Assembly: GCF_009184635.1 (NCBI RefSeq)
Contig: NZ_WELI01000012.1
Span: forward strand, 62,001 to 126,000
Source: Rudanella paleaurantiibacter
Lineage (GTDB): Bacteria > Bacteroidota > Bacteroidia > Cytophagales > Spirosomataceae
DNA length: 64,000 nt
Direction of reading: 5' to 3'
Every line of letters starts with the position of its first letter. Position 1 is the first letter of the stretch. Shown piece by piece: positions 15,384 through 24,109 of the stretch. A model generated the notes under the pieces. That model made no database searches. It worked only from the letters and a program-made list of their open reading frames with translations, and was not told the origin of the DNA. Position numbers and translations under genes: made by a program.

Positions 15384-17153
15384 ATGACCACTGCAACCAT
15401 TGACCCAGCCGCACAAATCGAGATTGACCGCTGGCTCACCGGCCCCTACGACTACGACACCAAAGCCGCTATCCGCCAGCTTCAGGCTGAGGGAAACACC
15501 ACCGAACTGACCGACTCATTTTACCGCTCGCTGGAGTTTGGTACCGGTGGGTTGCGGGGTGTGATTGGTGTGGGGTCTAACCGCATGAATCGCTACACTG
15601 TTGGGGCCGCTACGCAGGGGCTGGCTAACTATATAAACCGGGTCGCCGGCGCGGGCGCTTTTCCGGGTCAGGATGTGAGCGTAGCCATTGCCCACGATAG
15701 CCGCCGGATGAGCCCCGAGTTTGCCCGGCTCGCGGCCGATGTGTTTGCTGCTAATGGCATCACGGTCTATTTGTTCAGCAGCCTGCGCCCCACGCCCGAA
15801 CTCTCTTTTGCCATTCGGCAGCTTGGGTGCCAGAGCGGTATTGTGGTAACGGCTTCGCACAACCCGCCCGAGTACAACGGCTATAAAGTGTACTGGAACG
15901 ACGGTGCGCAGGTGGTAGCCCCACACGACAAGAATATTATTGACGAGGTTGAAAAAGTACAGTCGATAGAAGACATCAAGTTTGGCGGAGACCCGGCCAA
16001 AATCAAGCTGATCGACGAAGAGGTGGATGCGCCCTACGTGGAGCGTATCAAGACCAATGCCGTGAACCCCGATGTGATTGCCCGGCAGTCGGACCTGAAT
16101 ATTGTGTTTACGCCGATTCACGGTACCGGTATCACGCTCGTGCCCCGCGTGCTTGATGCCCTCGGGTTCAAGAATGTAAGCGTCGTAGAGGCCCAGGCAA
16201 CCCCCGATGGGAACTTCCCGACTGTAAAGTCGCCCAATCCCGAAGAGCGGGCGGCCATGCAACTCGCGCTCGATCAGGCGCTGTCGCAAAACGCTGATCT
16301 GGTGATGGCTACCGACCCCGATGCCGACCGCGTAGGGGCGGGTGCCCGGAACCATCATGGCGAGTTTGAGTTGCTCAACGGCAACCAGATGGCCAGTCTC
16401 ATTATTTTCTACCTTCTGCGGGCCTGGCGAGATGCCGGTAAGCTGACCGGAAAAGAGTTTGTAGCTAAAACCATCGTAACCACCGACCTCATCGACCGCA
16501 TGTGCGAGCGGGCCGGGGTGCCTTGCTACAATACACTGACGGGCTTCAAATACATTGCCCAGGTGATTCGGGAGTTGGAAGGGCAGCAGCAGTTTATTGG
16601 CGGGGGCGAAGAAAGCTACGGATACCTCATCGGTGATTTCGTGCGCGATAAAGACGCCATTGCGTCCTGCGCGATCATCGCCGAGCTAACCGCCTACGCT
16701 AAAGATCAGGGTCTGAGCCTGTTCGATATGCTGATGGAAATGTACCAGGAAAACGGCTTCTACTACGAAGGTCTCGTGTCGCTGACCAAGAAAGGGAAAT
16801 CGGGTTCTGAAGAAATCCAGCAGATGATGGCCGATTTCCGGGCCAATCCGCCGAAGCAGATCGCCGGTTCGGATGTGGTGCGGATTGATGATTACAAAGC
16901 CCTGACCCGGACCGAAAACGGTCAGACCAGCCCGATTGAGGCCGGTAAGATGGGTATCGAATCATCGAACGTGTTGCAGTTTTTCACGGCCGACGGTACT
17001 AAAATATCGGCCCGGCCCTCGGGCACAGAGCCCAAAATCAAGTTTTATGTCTCGGTAAATGAGCCGCTCAATAGCAAAGACGAGTTTGATGCCGTGTACG
17101 CGTCGCTCAAAGCAAAAGTGCAGCGCGTGATCGACGACATGAATCTGAAATAA
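15384..17153 (+). CDS. Phosphoglucomutase/phosphomannomutase (alpha-D-phosphohexomutase)
   Basis: The 589-residue enzyme interconverts hexose 1- and 6-phosphates. All alpha-phosphohexomutase landmarks are present: FGTGGLRG near residue 52, the phosphoserine loop VTASHNPPEYNGYK with Ser158, the Mg-binding D311-P-D313-A-D315-R, the sugar loop GGGEESYGY, and the C-terminal phosphate loop RPSGTEPKIKFY. The length fits the bacterial PgcA-like subgroup. It feeds UDP-glucose or GDP-mannose formation in the cytoplasm. It is followed by a very regular inverted repeat. Confidence 0.94.
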   Translation: MTTATIDPAAQIEIDRWLTGPYDYDTKAAIRQLQAEGNTTELTDSFYRSLEFGTGGLRGVIGVGSNRMNRYTVGAATQGLANYINRVAGAGAFPGQDVSVAIAHDSRRMSPEFARLAADVFAANGITVYLFSSLRPTPELSFAIRQLGCQSGIVVTASHNPPEYNGYKVYWNDGAQVVAPHDKNIIDEVEKVQSIEDIKFGGDPAKIKLIDEEVDAPYVERIKTNAVNPDVIARQSDLNIVFTPIHGTGITLVPRVLDALGFKNVSVVEAQATPDGNFPTVKSPNPEERAAMQLALDQALSQNADLVMATDPDADRVGAGARNHHGEFELLNGNQMASLIIFYLLRAWRDAGKLTGKEFVAKTIVTTDLIDRMCERAGVPCYNTLTGFKYIAQVIRELEGQQQFIGGGEESYGYLIGDFVRDKDAIASCAIIAELTAYAKDQGLSLFDMLMEMYQENGFYYEGLVSLTKKGKSGSEEIQQMMADFRANPPKQIAGSDVVRIDDYKALTRTENGQTSPIEAGKMGIESSNVLQFFTADGTKISARPSGTEPKIKFYVSVNEPLNSKDEFDAVYASLKAKVQRVIDDMNLK

Positions 17154-17169
17154 GCACGCAATGTATAAT

Positions 17170-17280
17170 AATGTATAATGAAGAATGCGTAATGAATAAT
17201 GGGGTAAACAGGAGTCTATCCTACCATTATTCATTACGCATTCTTCATTATACATTCATCTTCTTCATTATACATTCATC
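17170..17280. repeat. Perfect 33-nt inverted repeat plus tandem 20-mer
   Basis: The left arm 17170-17202 is the exact complement of 17224-17256 (33 of 33), both reiterating AATGTATAATGAAGAATG-type words. The loop is 21 bases. Beyond the stem the 20-mer TTCTTCATTATACATTCATC occurs twice in direct tandem (17241-17260 and 17261-17280). It lies 17 bases after the phosphohexomutase stop, and its right end supplies the first two bases of the stop triplet of the convergent small gene. Confidence 0.92.
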
Positions 17281-17425
17281 ATTCCCCCTCGGCGGGCATA
17301 TCTGGCGCTTTGGAGCCCTCCTCGGTAGTCCGATCGCCGTATGAGCTGGCGGCCGACGATTGCGTTTCGCTGTCGGGTGCCGTGCTGTTGTTATTGTCCT
17401 GCTGATTTTGTTCGTTTGGTTGCAT
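17279..17425 (-). CDS. Small hydrophilic protein, 48 residues
   Basis: ATG 17425 opens a 48-codon frame (MQPNEQNQQDNNNSTAPDSE at the start, ending DMPAEGE) rich in Gln, Asn, Ser and Glu. It has no hydrophobic segment and looks disordered. It lies 43 bases downstream of another small acidic gene on the same strand. Its stop codon is formed at the edge of the repeat. No family is recognised; the composition and pairing with the next gene make it a plausible but unproven gene. Confidence 0.4.
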   Translation of the reverse strand: MQPNEQNQQDNNNSTAPDSETQSSAASSYGDRTTEEGSKAPDMPAEGE

Positions 17426-17468
17426 ACGTGTTGTTTAGCGTTGGATAGCGTCTTTGGTACGTATCCGG

Positions 17469-17723
17469 TTAGTAATCTGACCGACCCGTCGAGGTCGTGT
17501 CGTTGTCAAAATCTTCCTCCATTTCGTCGCCCAGCGGGTCGGTATTGTCATCGTCTTCCTCGTCCAGAAGCTCGTCGTCGTCCATATCGTCGCCCCGACC
17601 TACAGCATCGGCGTCAGTAGCACCATACCCGGCCGTCGACCCTGAGCCCAGATCGTCGTACGGGGCTCCGCCCTGTTCGGGGGCTGTGGCCAGAATCTCC
17701 TCGGTATTGAGTTGGTAGTTCAT
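17469..17723 (-). CDS. Small, very acidic protein, 84 residues
   Basis: The product is strongly acidic and low in complexity, with DDMDDDELLDEEDDDN near residues 45-60 and DEMEEDFDND near the end. An ordinary N-terminus, MNYQLNTEEILATAPEQGG, precedes it. There is no signal peptide or membrane segment. It is probably disordered; a histone-like, chaperone-like or metal-buffering role is possible but unsupported. It is divergent from the GH130 gene. Confidence 0.6.
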   Translation of the reverse strand: MNYQLNTEEILATAPEQGGAPYDDLGSGSTAGYGATDADAVGRGDDMDDDELLDEEDDDNTDPLGDEMEEDFDNDTTSTGRSDY

Positions 17724-17828
17724 GTTGCGTTGTTAGTTTTTGTTGAACAAAACGGGTACGTGTGTGCTTGTAGCCAAATAACCCCGCTGATCGAGCCCCG
17801 TTGCAAGAACTGAGGGAATGGCCCAACG

Positions 17829-18866
17829 ATGAAAAACTACACCTTACGACGACTTTCTGACCAGCCCATTATCCGTACGGCCGATGTGCGGCCCTCTATG
17901 CCGGGCTTTCAGGTGCTGGGTGCTTTTAACCCGGCGGCTTGCCGTTTCAACGATGAAATCATTTTGCTGCTGCGCGTGGCTGAAGGTCCCGCTGCCGGGC
18001 ATATCGAACCCGGTTGGCTGCATATCCCCGTCCTCGAAGAAACCGATGGAGTGCCACAGCTGGTGGTCAAACGGTTTCGTGAGCCTATTACCCCGTACGA
18101 CCCGCGTGTAGTGACGCTAGAAGGAACCGTGTATTTGACCTCGATCAGTCACCTGCGCGTAGCCCGTAGCCGCGATGGAATTCATTTTCAGATCGACCCG
18201 AAGCCGTTTCTGTTTCCGGCCCGTGCCGATGAAGCATTCGGTATCGAAGACGCCCGCATCACGTTTCTGGAAGGTACTTACTGGATCACCTACACCGCTG
18301 TGTCGGCGCATGGACCAGCGGTGGGCTTGGCCAAAACCACCGATTTTGTCCATGTTGAACGGGTAGGGCTGGTATTGCCACCGCCTAATAAAGATGTGGT
18401 GCTGTTTCCCGAACGTATCAACGGTAAATACCAGATGCTGCACCGGCCTATGGTGTCCGAAATTGGAAAACCCTCGGTATGGCTGGCCGAGTCGCTTGAT
18501 GGTGTACACTGGGGGAACCACCAGTTTGTATTTGGGCCCAGTACGCACAGCTGGGAATCGATGAAGATTGGAGCCGGTCCTGAGCCCTTGCAAACACCCG
18601 ATGGCTGGCTGGTGTGTTATCATGGCTCCGACCCAACACATAGGTACGGACTCGGGCTGGCCCTGCTCGATCTGGATACCCCCTCGCGGGTGCTTTACCG
18701 GACAGCGGCCCCGTTGCTTACGCCCGAGCTCGACTGGGAGCGGAACGGGTTTTTTCCGAATGTCGTGTTCTCTAACGGATGGGTACCGCAACCCAATGGC
18801 TCGGTGCTGGTTTATTACGGCGCGGCCGATTCGGGCGTGGGGGTTTGTGCATTGGAATGGCGCTAA
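17829..18866 (+). CDS. GH130-family glycoside phosphorylase/hydrolase
   Basis: The 345-residue cytoplasmic protein shows the GH130 five-bladed propeller pattern: NPAACRFNDEIILLLRVAEG near residue 35, YDPRVVTLEG, FGIEDARIT with the candidate acid Asp141, KDVVLFPERINGKYQMLHRP (about 190-210), WESMKIGAGPEPLQTPDGWLVCYHG, and the final blade with WERNGFFPNVVFSNG. Family members mostly phosphorolyse or hydrolyse beta-mannosides; the exact substrate is not deducible. It ends 36 bases before bioB, and the bioB promoter overlaps its 3' end. Confidence 0.9.
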   Translation: MKNYTLRRLSDQPIIRTADVRPSMPGFQVLGAFNPAACRFNDEIILLLRVAEGPAAGHIEPGWLHIPVLEETDGVPQLVVKRFREPITPYDPRVVTLEGTVYLTSISHLRVARSRDGIHFQIDPKPFLFPARADEAFGIEDARITFLEGTYWITYTAVSAHGPAVGLAKTTDFVHVERVGLVLPPPNKDVVLFPERINGKYQMLHRPMVSEIGKPSVWLAESLDGVHWGNHQFVFGPSTHSWESMKIGAGPEPLQTPDGWLVCYHGSDPTHRYGLGLALLDLDTPSRVLYRTAAPLLTPELDWERNGFFPNVVFSNGWVPQPNGSVLVYYGAADSGVGVCALEWR

Positions 18867-18880
18867 ACTCTATATCTTTG
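18852..18880 (+). promoter_or_regulatory. Bacteroidota promoter for bioB
   Basis: The -7 box TATCTTTG at 18873-18880 fits TAnnTTTG exactly. TTG at 18852-18854, within the end of the GH130 gene, lies 18 bases upstream and can serve as the -33 element. Confidence 0.65.
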
Positions 18881-18902
18881 GGTATTCATTCGCTTATTCA
18901 TT

Positions 18903-19940
18903 ATGACATCAAACCTGCCGACTCTTGACGTTGCTCAGGAACTCCGCAATGACTGGACCCGCGACGAGATTGGTGCAATCTACAACTCCCCGGTTCTGGA
19001 CCTGATTTACCGGGCCGCTACTGTGCACCGGCAGCATCATGACCCGCAGGAAGTACAGGTCTGCACCTTGTTGTCGGTTAAAACGGGCGGATGCCCCGAA
19101 GACTGCGCGTATTGCCCGCAGGCAGCCCGGTACCACACCAACGTGAAGGTACACAAGCTGCTCGAAGTAGGTGAAGTGCTCGAAGCTGCCAGCCGGGCCA
19201 AAGCCTCGGGTAGCTCGCGCTTTTGCATGGGGGCCGCCTGGCGTGAAGTGCGTGACAACAAAGACTTCGACAAGGTGCTCGATATGGTGCGGGGCGTTAA
19301 TGCCATGGGGATGGAAGTGTGCTGTACCCTCGGAATGCTGACCGATAGTCAGGCGCAGAAGCTGAAAGATGCCGGCCTGTATGCCTACAACCATAACCTC
19401 GATACGAGCGAAGAATACTACGGTGATATTATTTCGACCCGCACGTACGACGACCGGCTCGAAACGCTGGGCCACGTTCGTCAGGCGGGCATTTCAGTTT
19501 GCTCGGGTGGAATCATCGGCATGGGGGAATCACATAATGACCGGGTTGGGATGTTGCACACCCTCGCTACCCTGCCCGAGCACCCGGAGTCAGTGCCGGT
19601 CAATGCGTTGGTGCCGGTAGAAGGTACCCCGCTCGAAGATCAGGAACGGGTATCGGTTTGGGAAATGGTTCGGATGATTGCCACCGCGCGTATCATCATG
19701 CCCAAAGCAATGGTTCGGCTATCGGCAGGGCGCGTACGTATGAGTACCGAGGAGCAGGCACTGTGTTTTCTGGCCGGGGCTAACTCGATTTTTGCGGGCG
19801 ATAAACTGTTGACCACGCCCAACCCCGGCGACGATGCCGATCAGCAGTTGTTCCAGACGTTGAATATTCGGCCGCGTGAGGCCTTCAAAAACGAATCGAC
19901 GGGGCAAGCAGCGGTAAAATTTGAGCAGATTCCGCTCTAA
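18903..19940 (+). CDS. bioB: Biotin synthase
   Basis: The 345-residue radical-SAM enzyme inserts sulfur into dethiobiotin. The radical-SAM cluster motif is C64-PED-C68-AY-C71 within [16 protein letters not shown]. Other signatures are [38 protein letters not shown] and the C-terminal [15 protein letters not shown]. No other biotin genes are in the window, so bioB stands alone. Confidence 0.97.
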   Translation: MTSNLPTLDVAQELRNDWTRDEIGAIYNSPVLDLIYRAATVHRQHHDPQEVQVCTLLSVKTGGCPEDCAYCPQAARYHTNVKVHKLLEVGEVLEAASRAKASGSSRFCMGAAWREVRDNKDFDKVLDMVRGVNAMGMEVCCTLGMLTDSQAQKLKDAGLYAYNHNLDTSEEYYGDIISTRTYDDRLETLGHVRQAGISVCSGGIIGMGESHNDRVGMLHTLATLPEHPESVPVNALVPVEGTPLEDQERVSVWEMVRMIATARIIMPKAMVRLSAGRVRMSTEEQALCFLAGANSIFAGDKLLTTPNPGDDADQQLFQTLNIRPREAFKNESTGQAAVKFEQIPL

Positions 19941-20159
19941 TACAGGAGGTTTAGCAACTTTTTTGAGGAAAACTGAAATTTTTTCATTTAAAAATCAGTA
20001 CTTTACAAAAAAAACAGGCAGAGTAGCTTATTTCAGCGTCTTTGACAACCGATTAATAAGGGAATTCTCGTCGCACTGGTTCAGTAGTGAACGGCAATGG
20101 CGTTAGGTCTGTTACAGAATGAAGCGTACAAGTTTTTTTAATTAACAAGTTAATTTCTA

Positions 20160-20354
20160 ATGGCACAGACCGGCAAAGTTAAGTTTTACAATGAGTCAAA
20201 AGGGTTTGGTTTTATCAAGCCTGATGCGGGTGGCCCCGACGTGTTCGTACACGCTACGGGTCTGATTGACCAGATCAATGAGAATGACGTCGTAACGTTC
20301 GACGTAGTAGAAGGTCGCAAAGGATTGAGCGCAGAGAACGTAAAGAAAGCATAA
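20160..20354 (+). CDS. Cold shock domain protein (CspA family)
   Basis: The 64-residue OB-fold protein has KGFGFI (RNP1) and VFVHA (RNP2) and starts MAQTGKVKFYNESKGFGFI. It should bind single-stranded RNA and DNA. It is preceded by about 220 bases of AT-rich sequence after bioB, consistent with the long leader typical of csp mRNAs; no clear -7 box was found (TACTTTAC at about 19999 is the nearest). A very strong terminator follows. Confidence 0.96.
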   Translation: MAQTGKVKFYNESKGFGFIKPDAGGPDVFVHATGLIDQINENDVVTFDVVEGRKGLSAENVKKA

Positions 20355-20371
20355 GTCTGCTCTGAAGACAT

Positions 20372-20405
20372 AACAAAAAAGCCCGCAACCGCGGGCTTTT
20401 TTGTT
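20372..20405 (+). terminator. Intrinsic terminator after the csp gene
   Basis: AACAAAAAAGCCCGC at 20372-20386 pairs perfectly over 15 bases with GCGGGCTTTTTTGTT at 20391-20405; the loop is AACC. It could act in both directions. Confidence 0.95.
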
Positions 20406-20545
20406 GTAGGCAGATCTTCGTTTGGGGCTTATCCTGTTCCAGTGCTGATGACTCAGGTTGAAAATGTAGAAGCCGAGACATCAAAAAGGAACTCTACCCA
20501 AGGCAATAAACCCAAAACGAGAAACTAAAAATCACAAACTGTACA

Positions 20546-21052
20546 TCAGCGCTTACCTAGTTCAATAACTTGCATATCGCGAACGGAGCCACTGTCGAGC
20601 GTGAAACGCAGACAGGTACGTATCTGATGAAAGCCCGTTCGGCCGGCAGCGCCCGGATTCAAGTACAGTAGGCGCTCGGTGGAGTGCCCACGCAGGGTCG
20701 GGTCGCGCATGACGCTCAGGATGTGCGAATGCCCGCAGATAAATATATCGGGCGGATTGCGTTGCAGGGTGGGCCGTACCGCCGGGTTGTACCGTGGAGG
20801 CTTGCCACCAATGTGCGTCATCCAGATCGTGAGCCCTTCCAGCTCGAACCGCTGATTAGCGGGCCACGCCACCGATTCATTGTCGATATTGCCGCACACG
20901 AGCCGCACCGGCCAACGTGCCCGCAGCCGGTCGATCACGTCGGGTGAACCGATATCACCGGCATGCCATACCTCGTCGCAGGCATCGAAGTGGGTAAACA
21001 CCTGCTCGTCGAGATAACTATGGGTGTCGGAGAGTAAGCCAATACGGGTCAT
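20546..21052 (-). CDS. YfcE/MJ0936-family metallophosphodiesterase
   Basis: The 168-residue calcineurin-like phosphoesterase has the motif set of the small YfcE/MJ0936 group: LLSDTHSYL with D9 and H11, WHAGDIGS, VCGNIDN and CGHSHI. It should coordinate two metal ions and hydrolyse phosphodiesters; the natural substrate is unknown. It starts 12 bases after the stop of the acyl-CoA ligase gene, so the two are probably one operon. Confidence 0.9.
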   Translation of the reverse strand: MTRIGLLSDTHSYLDEQVFTHFDACDEVWHAGDIGSPDVIDRLRARWPVRLVCGNIDNESVAWPANQRFELEGLTIWMTHIGGKPPRYNPAVRPTLQRNPPDIFICGHSHILSVMRDPTLRGHSTERLLYLNPGAAGRTGFHQIRTCLRFTLDSGSVRDMQVIELGKR

Positions 21053-21064
21053 TAGTTGGGTTGG

Positions 21065-22744
21065 TTAGCCGCCTATGAGTAGGTCTTTCATCTCCGAGCG
21101 AATCCGTTTCTTATCAATTTTGCCGACGCTCGTTTTCGGAATTTCGGAGACTACCACAATCCGGTCGGGGACATACCATTTGTTTAACTCGCCCCGTTCG
21201 GCTTTGGCTTGCAGAGCCTCCCGAATGGCATCGGTGGAAGGGCTCATGCCGGCTTTGGCCACAATCAGCGCGTACGGGCGCTCGCCCCATTTCTCATCGG
21301 GTAAGCCTACTACGGCGGCCTCGCCTACGCCCTCCTGTTGCGAAAGCAGGTCTTCGATTTCGAGCGACGAAATCCATTCGCCCCCGGTTTTGATCACATC
21401 TTTCGTCCGGTCGGCAATCATCAGCCAATGGTCGGGCGTGATGCTGGCCACGTCGCCGGTATGCAGCCAGCCCCCGCGCCACAGTTCCTCGCTTCGCTCT
21501 GGTTCTTTGTAGTAACCCTGGGTCATCCACGGCCCCCGCGCTACTACTTCGCCCAGCGACTGCCCGTCGTGCGGCACAAAGTTACCGTCGTCGTCCATCA
21601 GCCGAATCTCCACGAAGGGCGCAATACGGCCCGCCCGCGTCCGAAACTCCACTTGTTCATCGGGCAGTAACTGCCGCTCCTGCTCGTTGAGGTAGGTGAG
21701 GCTCATGATCGGGGCCGTCTCCGACATACCATATCCCTGATACAACTCAATACCCAGATCGGCTGCCGCTTTGGCCAGTCCTTTGGTCAAGGCCGACCCG
21801 CCGATAATGACCCGCCACCGGCTTAGCTGCGCCTGAAACTGCCGGGCGGCCGGGCTGTTTACGAGCATAGTCATAATGGTTGGTACGCAGTGGGAGAATG
21901 TGACCCCTTCTTTCAGTAACAGTTTCAAGAGCATTTCGGGCTCGTAGCGGCCGGGGTAAACCTGCTTCGCCGAAAACATCGTTGCCAGGAAAGGGAAGCC
22001 CCACGCATGGACGTGAAACATGGGGGTAATAGGCATGTACACGTCTTTCGCGGATTTGAAAGACACAAACTCATAGGCCGACACGCAGGCCATCAGGCCC
22101 ATAGTGTGCATAAACAGCTGGCGTTGCGAGAAGTAAACCCCCTTTGGGTTGCCCGTGGTGCCGGTGGTGTAGAAGGTGGTGGCCCAACTGTTTTCGTCCA
22201 GGTCGGGAAACTCGTACGCGTCTGATTCCTGCGCCAGCAGCGATTCGTACTCGCCCGCAAAACCGTCGGGGACCGTAATCGCCGAGGGGTCAGTGTAAGC
22301 CTTGTCGGAAATAACAACGTAGGTCTGAACCGTGTTCAATTGCCCTTTGAGGGCATCAATAATGGGCAAGAAATCCTCATGCACGAGCACAATCTTATCC
22401 TCCGCATGATTCATGGTGTACAGAATCTGAGCGGGCGACAGCCGGATGTTGATTGTGTGCAGAATGGCCCCGATACCCGGTACGGCAAAGAAACACTCCA
22501 GATACCGGTGGCTATCCCAGTCCAGTACGGCAACCGTATCGCCCGCTCCGACACCCAGCTTGCCCAGTAGATTGGCCAGTTGCCGTACCCGACTGTTGAA
22601 CGTGTGGTAGTTCATGCGGAATAGGTCGCGGTACACAATTTCACGACCGGGCTCGTACTTAAGCGACTGCGCCAACAGGGTTTTTATCAATAAGGGTGGC
22701 TCCTGAGCCGAGGAGGTGCGCGGTATTAGTTTCGTTGTTGACAT
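21065..22744 (-). CDS. Medium/long-chain fatty acyl-CoA ligase
   Basis: The 559-residue ANL enzyme activates fatty acids with ATP and CoA. Visible core motifs are the AMP-binding loop YTTGTTGNPKGVYFS (about 192), YQGYGMSETAPIMS, GWLHTGDVASI, the hinge DRTKDVIKTGGEWISSLEIED, and SVGKIDKKRIR with the C-terminal catalytic Lys. The sequence type resembles acyl-CoA ligases of medium to long chain length rather than acetyl-CoA synthetase. It is cytoplasmic and followed by a phosphodiesterase gene. Confidence 0.92.
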   Translation of the reverse strand: MSTTKLIPRTSSAQEPPLLIKTLLAQSLKYEPGREIVYRDLFRMNYHTFNSRVRQLANLLGKLGVGAGDTVAVLDWDSHRYLECFFAVPGIGAILHTINIRLSPAQILYTMNHAEDKIVLVHEDFLPIIDALKGQLNTVQTYVVISDKAYTDPSAITVPDGFAGEYESLLAQESDAYEFPDLDENSWATTFYTTGTTGNPKGVYFSQRQLFMHTMGLMACVSAYEFVSFKSAKDVYMPITPMFHVHAWGFPFLATMFSAKQVYPGRYEPEMLLKLLLKEGVTFSHCVPTIMTMLVNSPAARQFQAQLSRWRVIIGGSALTKGLAKAAADLGIELYQGYGMSETAPIMSLTYLNEQERQLLPDEQVEFRTRAGRIAPFVEIRLMDDDGNFVPHDGQSLGEVVARGPWMTQGYYKEPERSEELWRGGWLHTGDVASITPDHWLMIADRTKDVIKTGGEWISSLEIEDLLSQQEGVGEAAVVGLPDEKWGERPYALIVAKAGMSPSTDAIREALQAKAERGELNKWYVPDRIVVVSEIPKTSVGKIDKKRIRSEMKDLLIGG

Positions 22745-22766
22745 GATGAATTCGTATTGTCTTTTG

Positions 22767-22774
22767 CGAAGATA
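22767..22774 (-). promoter_or_regulatory. Variant -7 box for the acyl-CoA ligase gene
   Basis: The plus strand reads CGAAGATA, which is TATCTTCG on the minus strand, one base off TAnnTTTG, 23 bases before the ATG. The same variant lies ahead of the nucleoside transporter and tsaE. Confidence 0.35.
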
Positions 22775-22948
22775 TAATTGTCTCGTTCCTCGACACGATT
22801 TTAGGCTAAGAACTTTTGTTTGGCCCTGTGTTTGCTACGTGCATAAGTACGTGTCCTCACTGGTCATTTATCACAAAGCAAAATCTCTTAGGTGTTTTTC
22901 TTTTGCGTATTGTGTACTTAATAAGTTGCAATACAGGAGGAAAATTGT

Positions 22949-22999
22949 ATGAGTGATAGAATTGCTTCAAAAAATGTAAGTATGTGGAATCCGCCTTAA
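22949..22999 (+). CDS. Possible 16-residue peptide with strong Shine-Dalgarno
   Basis: AGGAGG at 22935-22940 lies eight bases before ATG 22949, followed by a 16-codon frame (MSDRIASKNVSMWNPP). A perfect Shine-Dalgarno is rare in this window. No homologue is known and the frame could be fortuitous. Confidence 0.15.
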   Translation: MSDRIASKNVSMWNPP

Positions 23000-23258
23000 T
23001 CCTAATTCCGTAAAATATACCAAGACAGTTAGCAGCTATGTGAGCGCAGAATCACGACAACGTGGTTCGCTAAACGTACAGAATTTGACCTGGTTACTTA
23101 TACCTATTTAGGGCGTCCTAAGGCAGCATTTTTGTGGGTAAATATCTGTTTTTATTTACATAGTTCCATTCAATAACTGTTGACACACAAAATTCAGAGG
23201 AGCCAGTTTTAAAAGAGGAGATTATTTATTAAATATGGCTCATAATTGATTTGTTAAT

Positions 23259-24107
23259 ATGAGAAAGACGTTTTCTACTTCAACTGCACTTTTTTCACTC
23301 TGTTTCCTGGCAAGCTGTACGCTGCAGGATGACTCAACCTCTATGTTTCTCACGCCCAAAGAAACGGTCGCGATTGAACAGGCATACCCTGGTCAGATTG
23401 GGATCGCCAAAAAAGGCTACTGGCACCAGCAAGAGGTTGGTTACCGGGCGGTCAACGGCGAGGCTATCGTGGACGGTGACATTGTTATTCACCCGGACGA
23501 ACTGTCAGCCGAGCGGCTACCCCAAACAGAATCGACCGGGCGGACCCGGTCGACGGCCAAGTGGCCTAACAATACAATCGTTTATCAGGTAGACCCGACG
23601 GTGCCTAATCCGCAGTGGGTTGATCAGGCCATTGCGCATTGGCAGGCTGTTACTCCCATCCGGTTTGTTCGTCGGACTACCGAACGCGCCTATGTGCTGT
23701 TCCGTGGAGGGAGTGGCTGCTCATCCAACGTAGGCCGGATTGGTTCGCTTCAGTACATCACGTTATCGTCATCTTGCTCGGTTGGAAACATCATCCACGA
23801 AATTGGCCATACGGTGGGCTTGTGGCACGAGCAAAGCCGGGCCGACCGCGATGCGCACATTACCATCAACACCCAGAATATTCAGGCGGGCTACGAGAAT
23901 GATTTCAAAACCTACATCCAGACTAACTACGATGGGTTTGACTTTGGGCCTACCCTCGATTTTGGTTCGATCATGATGTACGGGCCTTACACGTTCTCGA
24001 AGAACGGGCAACCCACCATTACGCGGAAAGATGGTTCGTTGTTCTCGATTCAGCGCGATGGCCTCTCACCAACCGATATTGCCACCGTTCGGCAAATGTA
24101 TCCGTAA
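23259..24107 (+). CDS. Astacin-like (M12A) zinc metalloprotease lipoprotein
   Basis: The 282-residue product has a lipoprotein signal with Cys20 in FLASC, so it should be anchored to a membrane. The catalytic domain (about residues 100-282) carries the astacin zinc motif HEIGHTVGLWHE (180-191), with His180, His184 and His190 as ligands and Glu181 as base, and a Met-turn at SIMMYGPYTFS. Bacterial astacins digest proteins or peptides outside the cytoplasm. The propeptide-like N-terminal part has no recognised domain. It converges on rhaT with a two-base gap. Confidence 0.9.
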   Translation: MRKTFSTSTALFSLCFLASCTLQDDSTSMFLTPKETVAIEQAYPGQIGIAKKGYWHQQEVGYRAVNGEAIVDGDIVIHPDELSAERLPQTESTGRTRSTAKWPNNTIVYQVDPTVPNPQWVDQAIAHWQAVTPIRFVRRTTERAYVLFRGGSGCSSNVGRIGSLQYITLSSSCSVGNIIHEIGHTVGLWHEQSRADRDAHITINTQNIQAGYENDFKTYIQTNYDGFDFGPTLDFGSIMMYGPYTFSKNGQPTITRKDGSLFSIQRDGLSPTDIATVRQMYP

Positions 24108-24109
24108 GA

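Larger units (their letters stand above)
22745..23258. other. 514-base AT-rich gap
   Basis: It lies between the acyl-CoA ligase and the astacin-like protease, which are divergently transcribed. It is markedly richer in A+T than its surroundings. Only a variant -7 box for the ligase and a 16-codon frame with an unusual AGGAGG were noted. No RNA gene or repeat was recognised. Confidence 0.6.

Noticed and set aside
22716-22952. 78-codon frame in the AT-rich gap
   Set aside because: Cys/Tyr/Phe-rich composition unlike a real protein of this genome; it overlaps the start of the acyl-CoA ligase gene.
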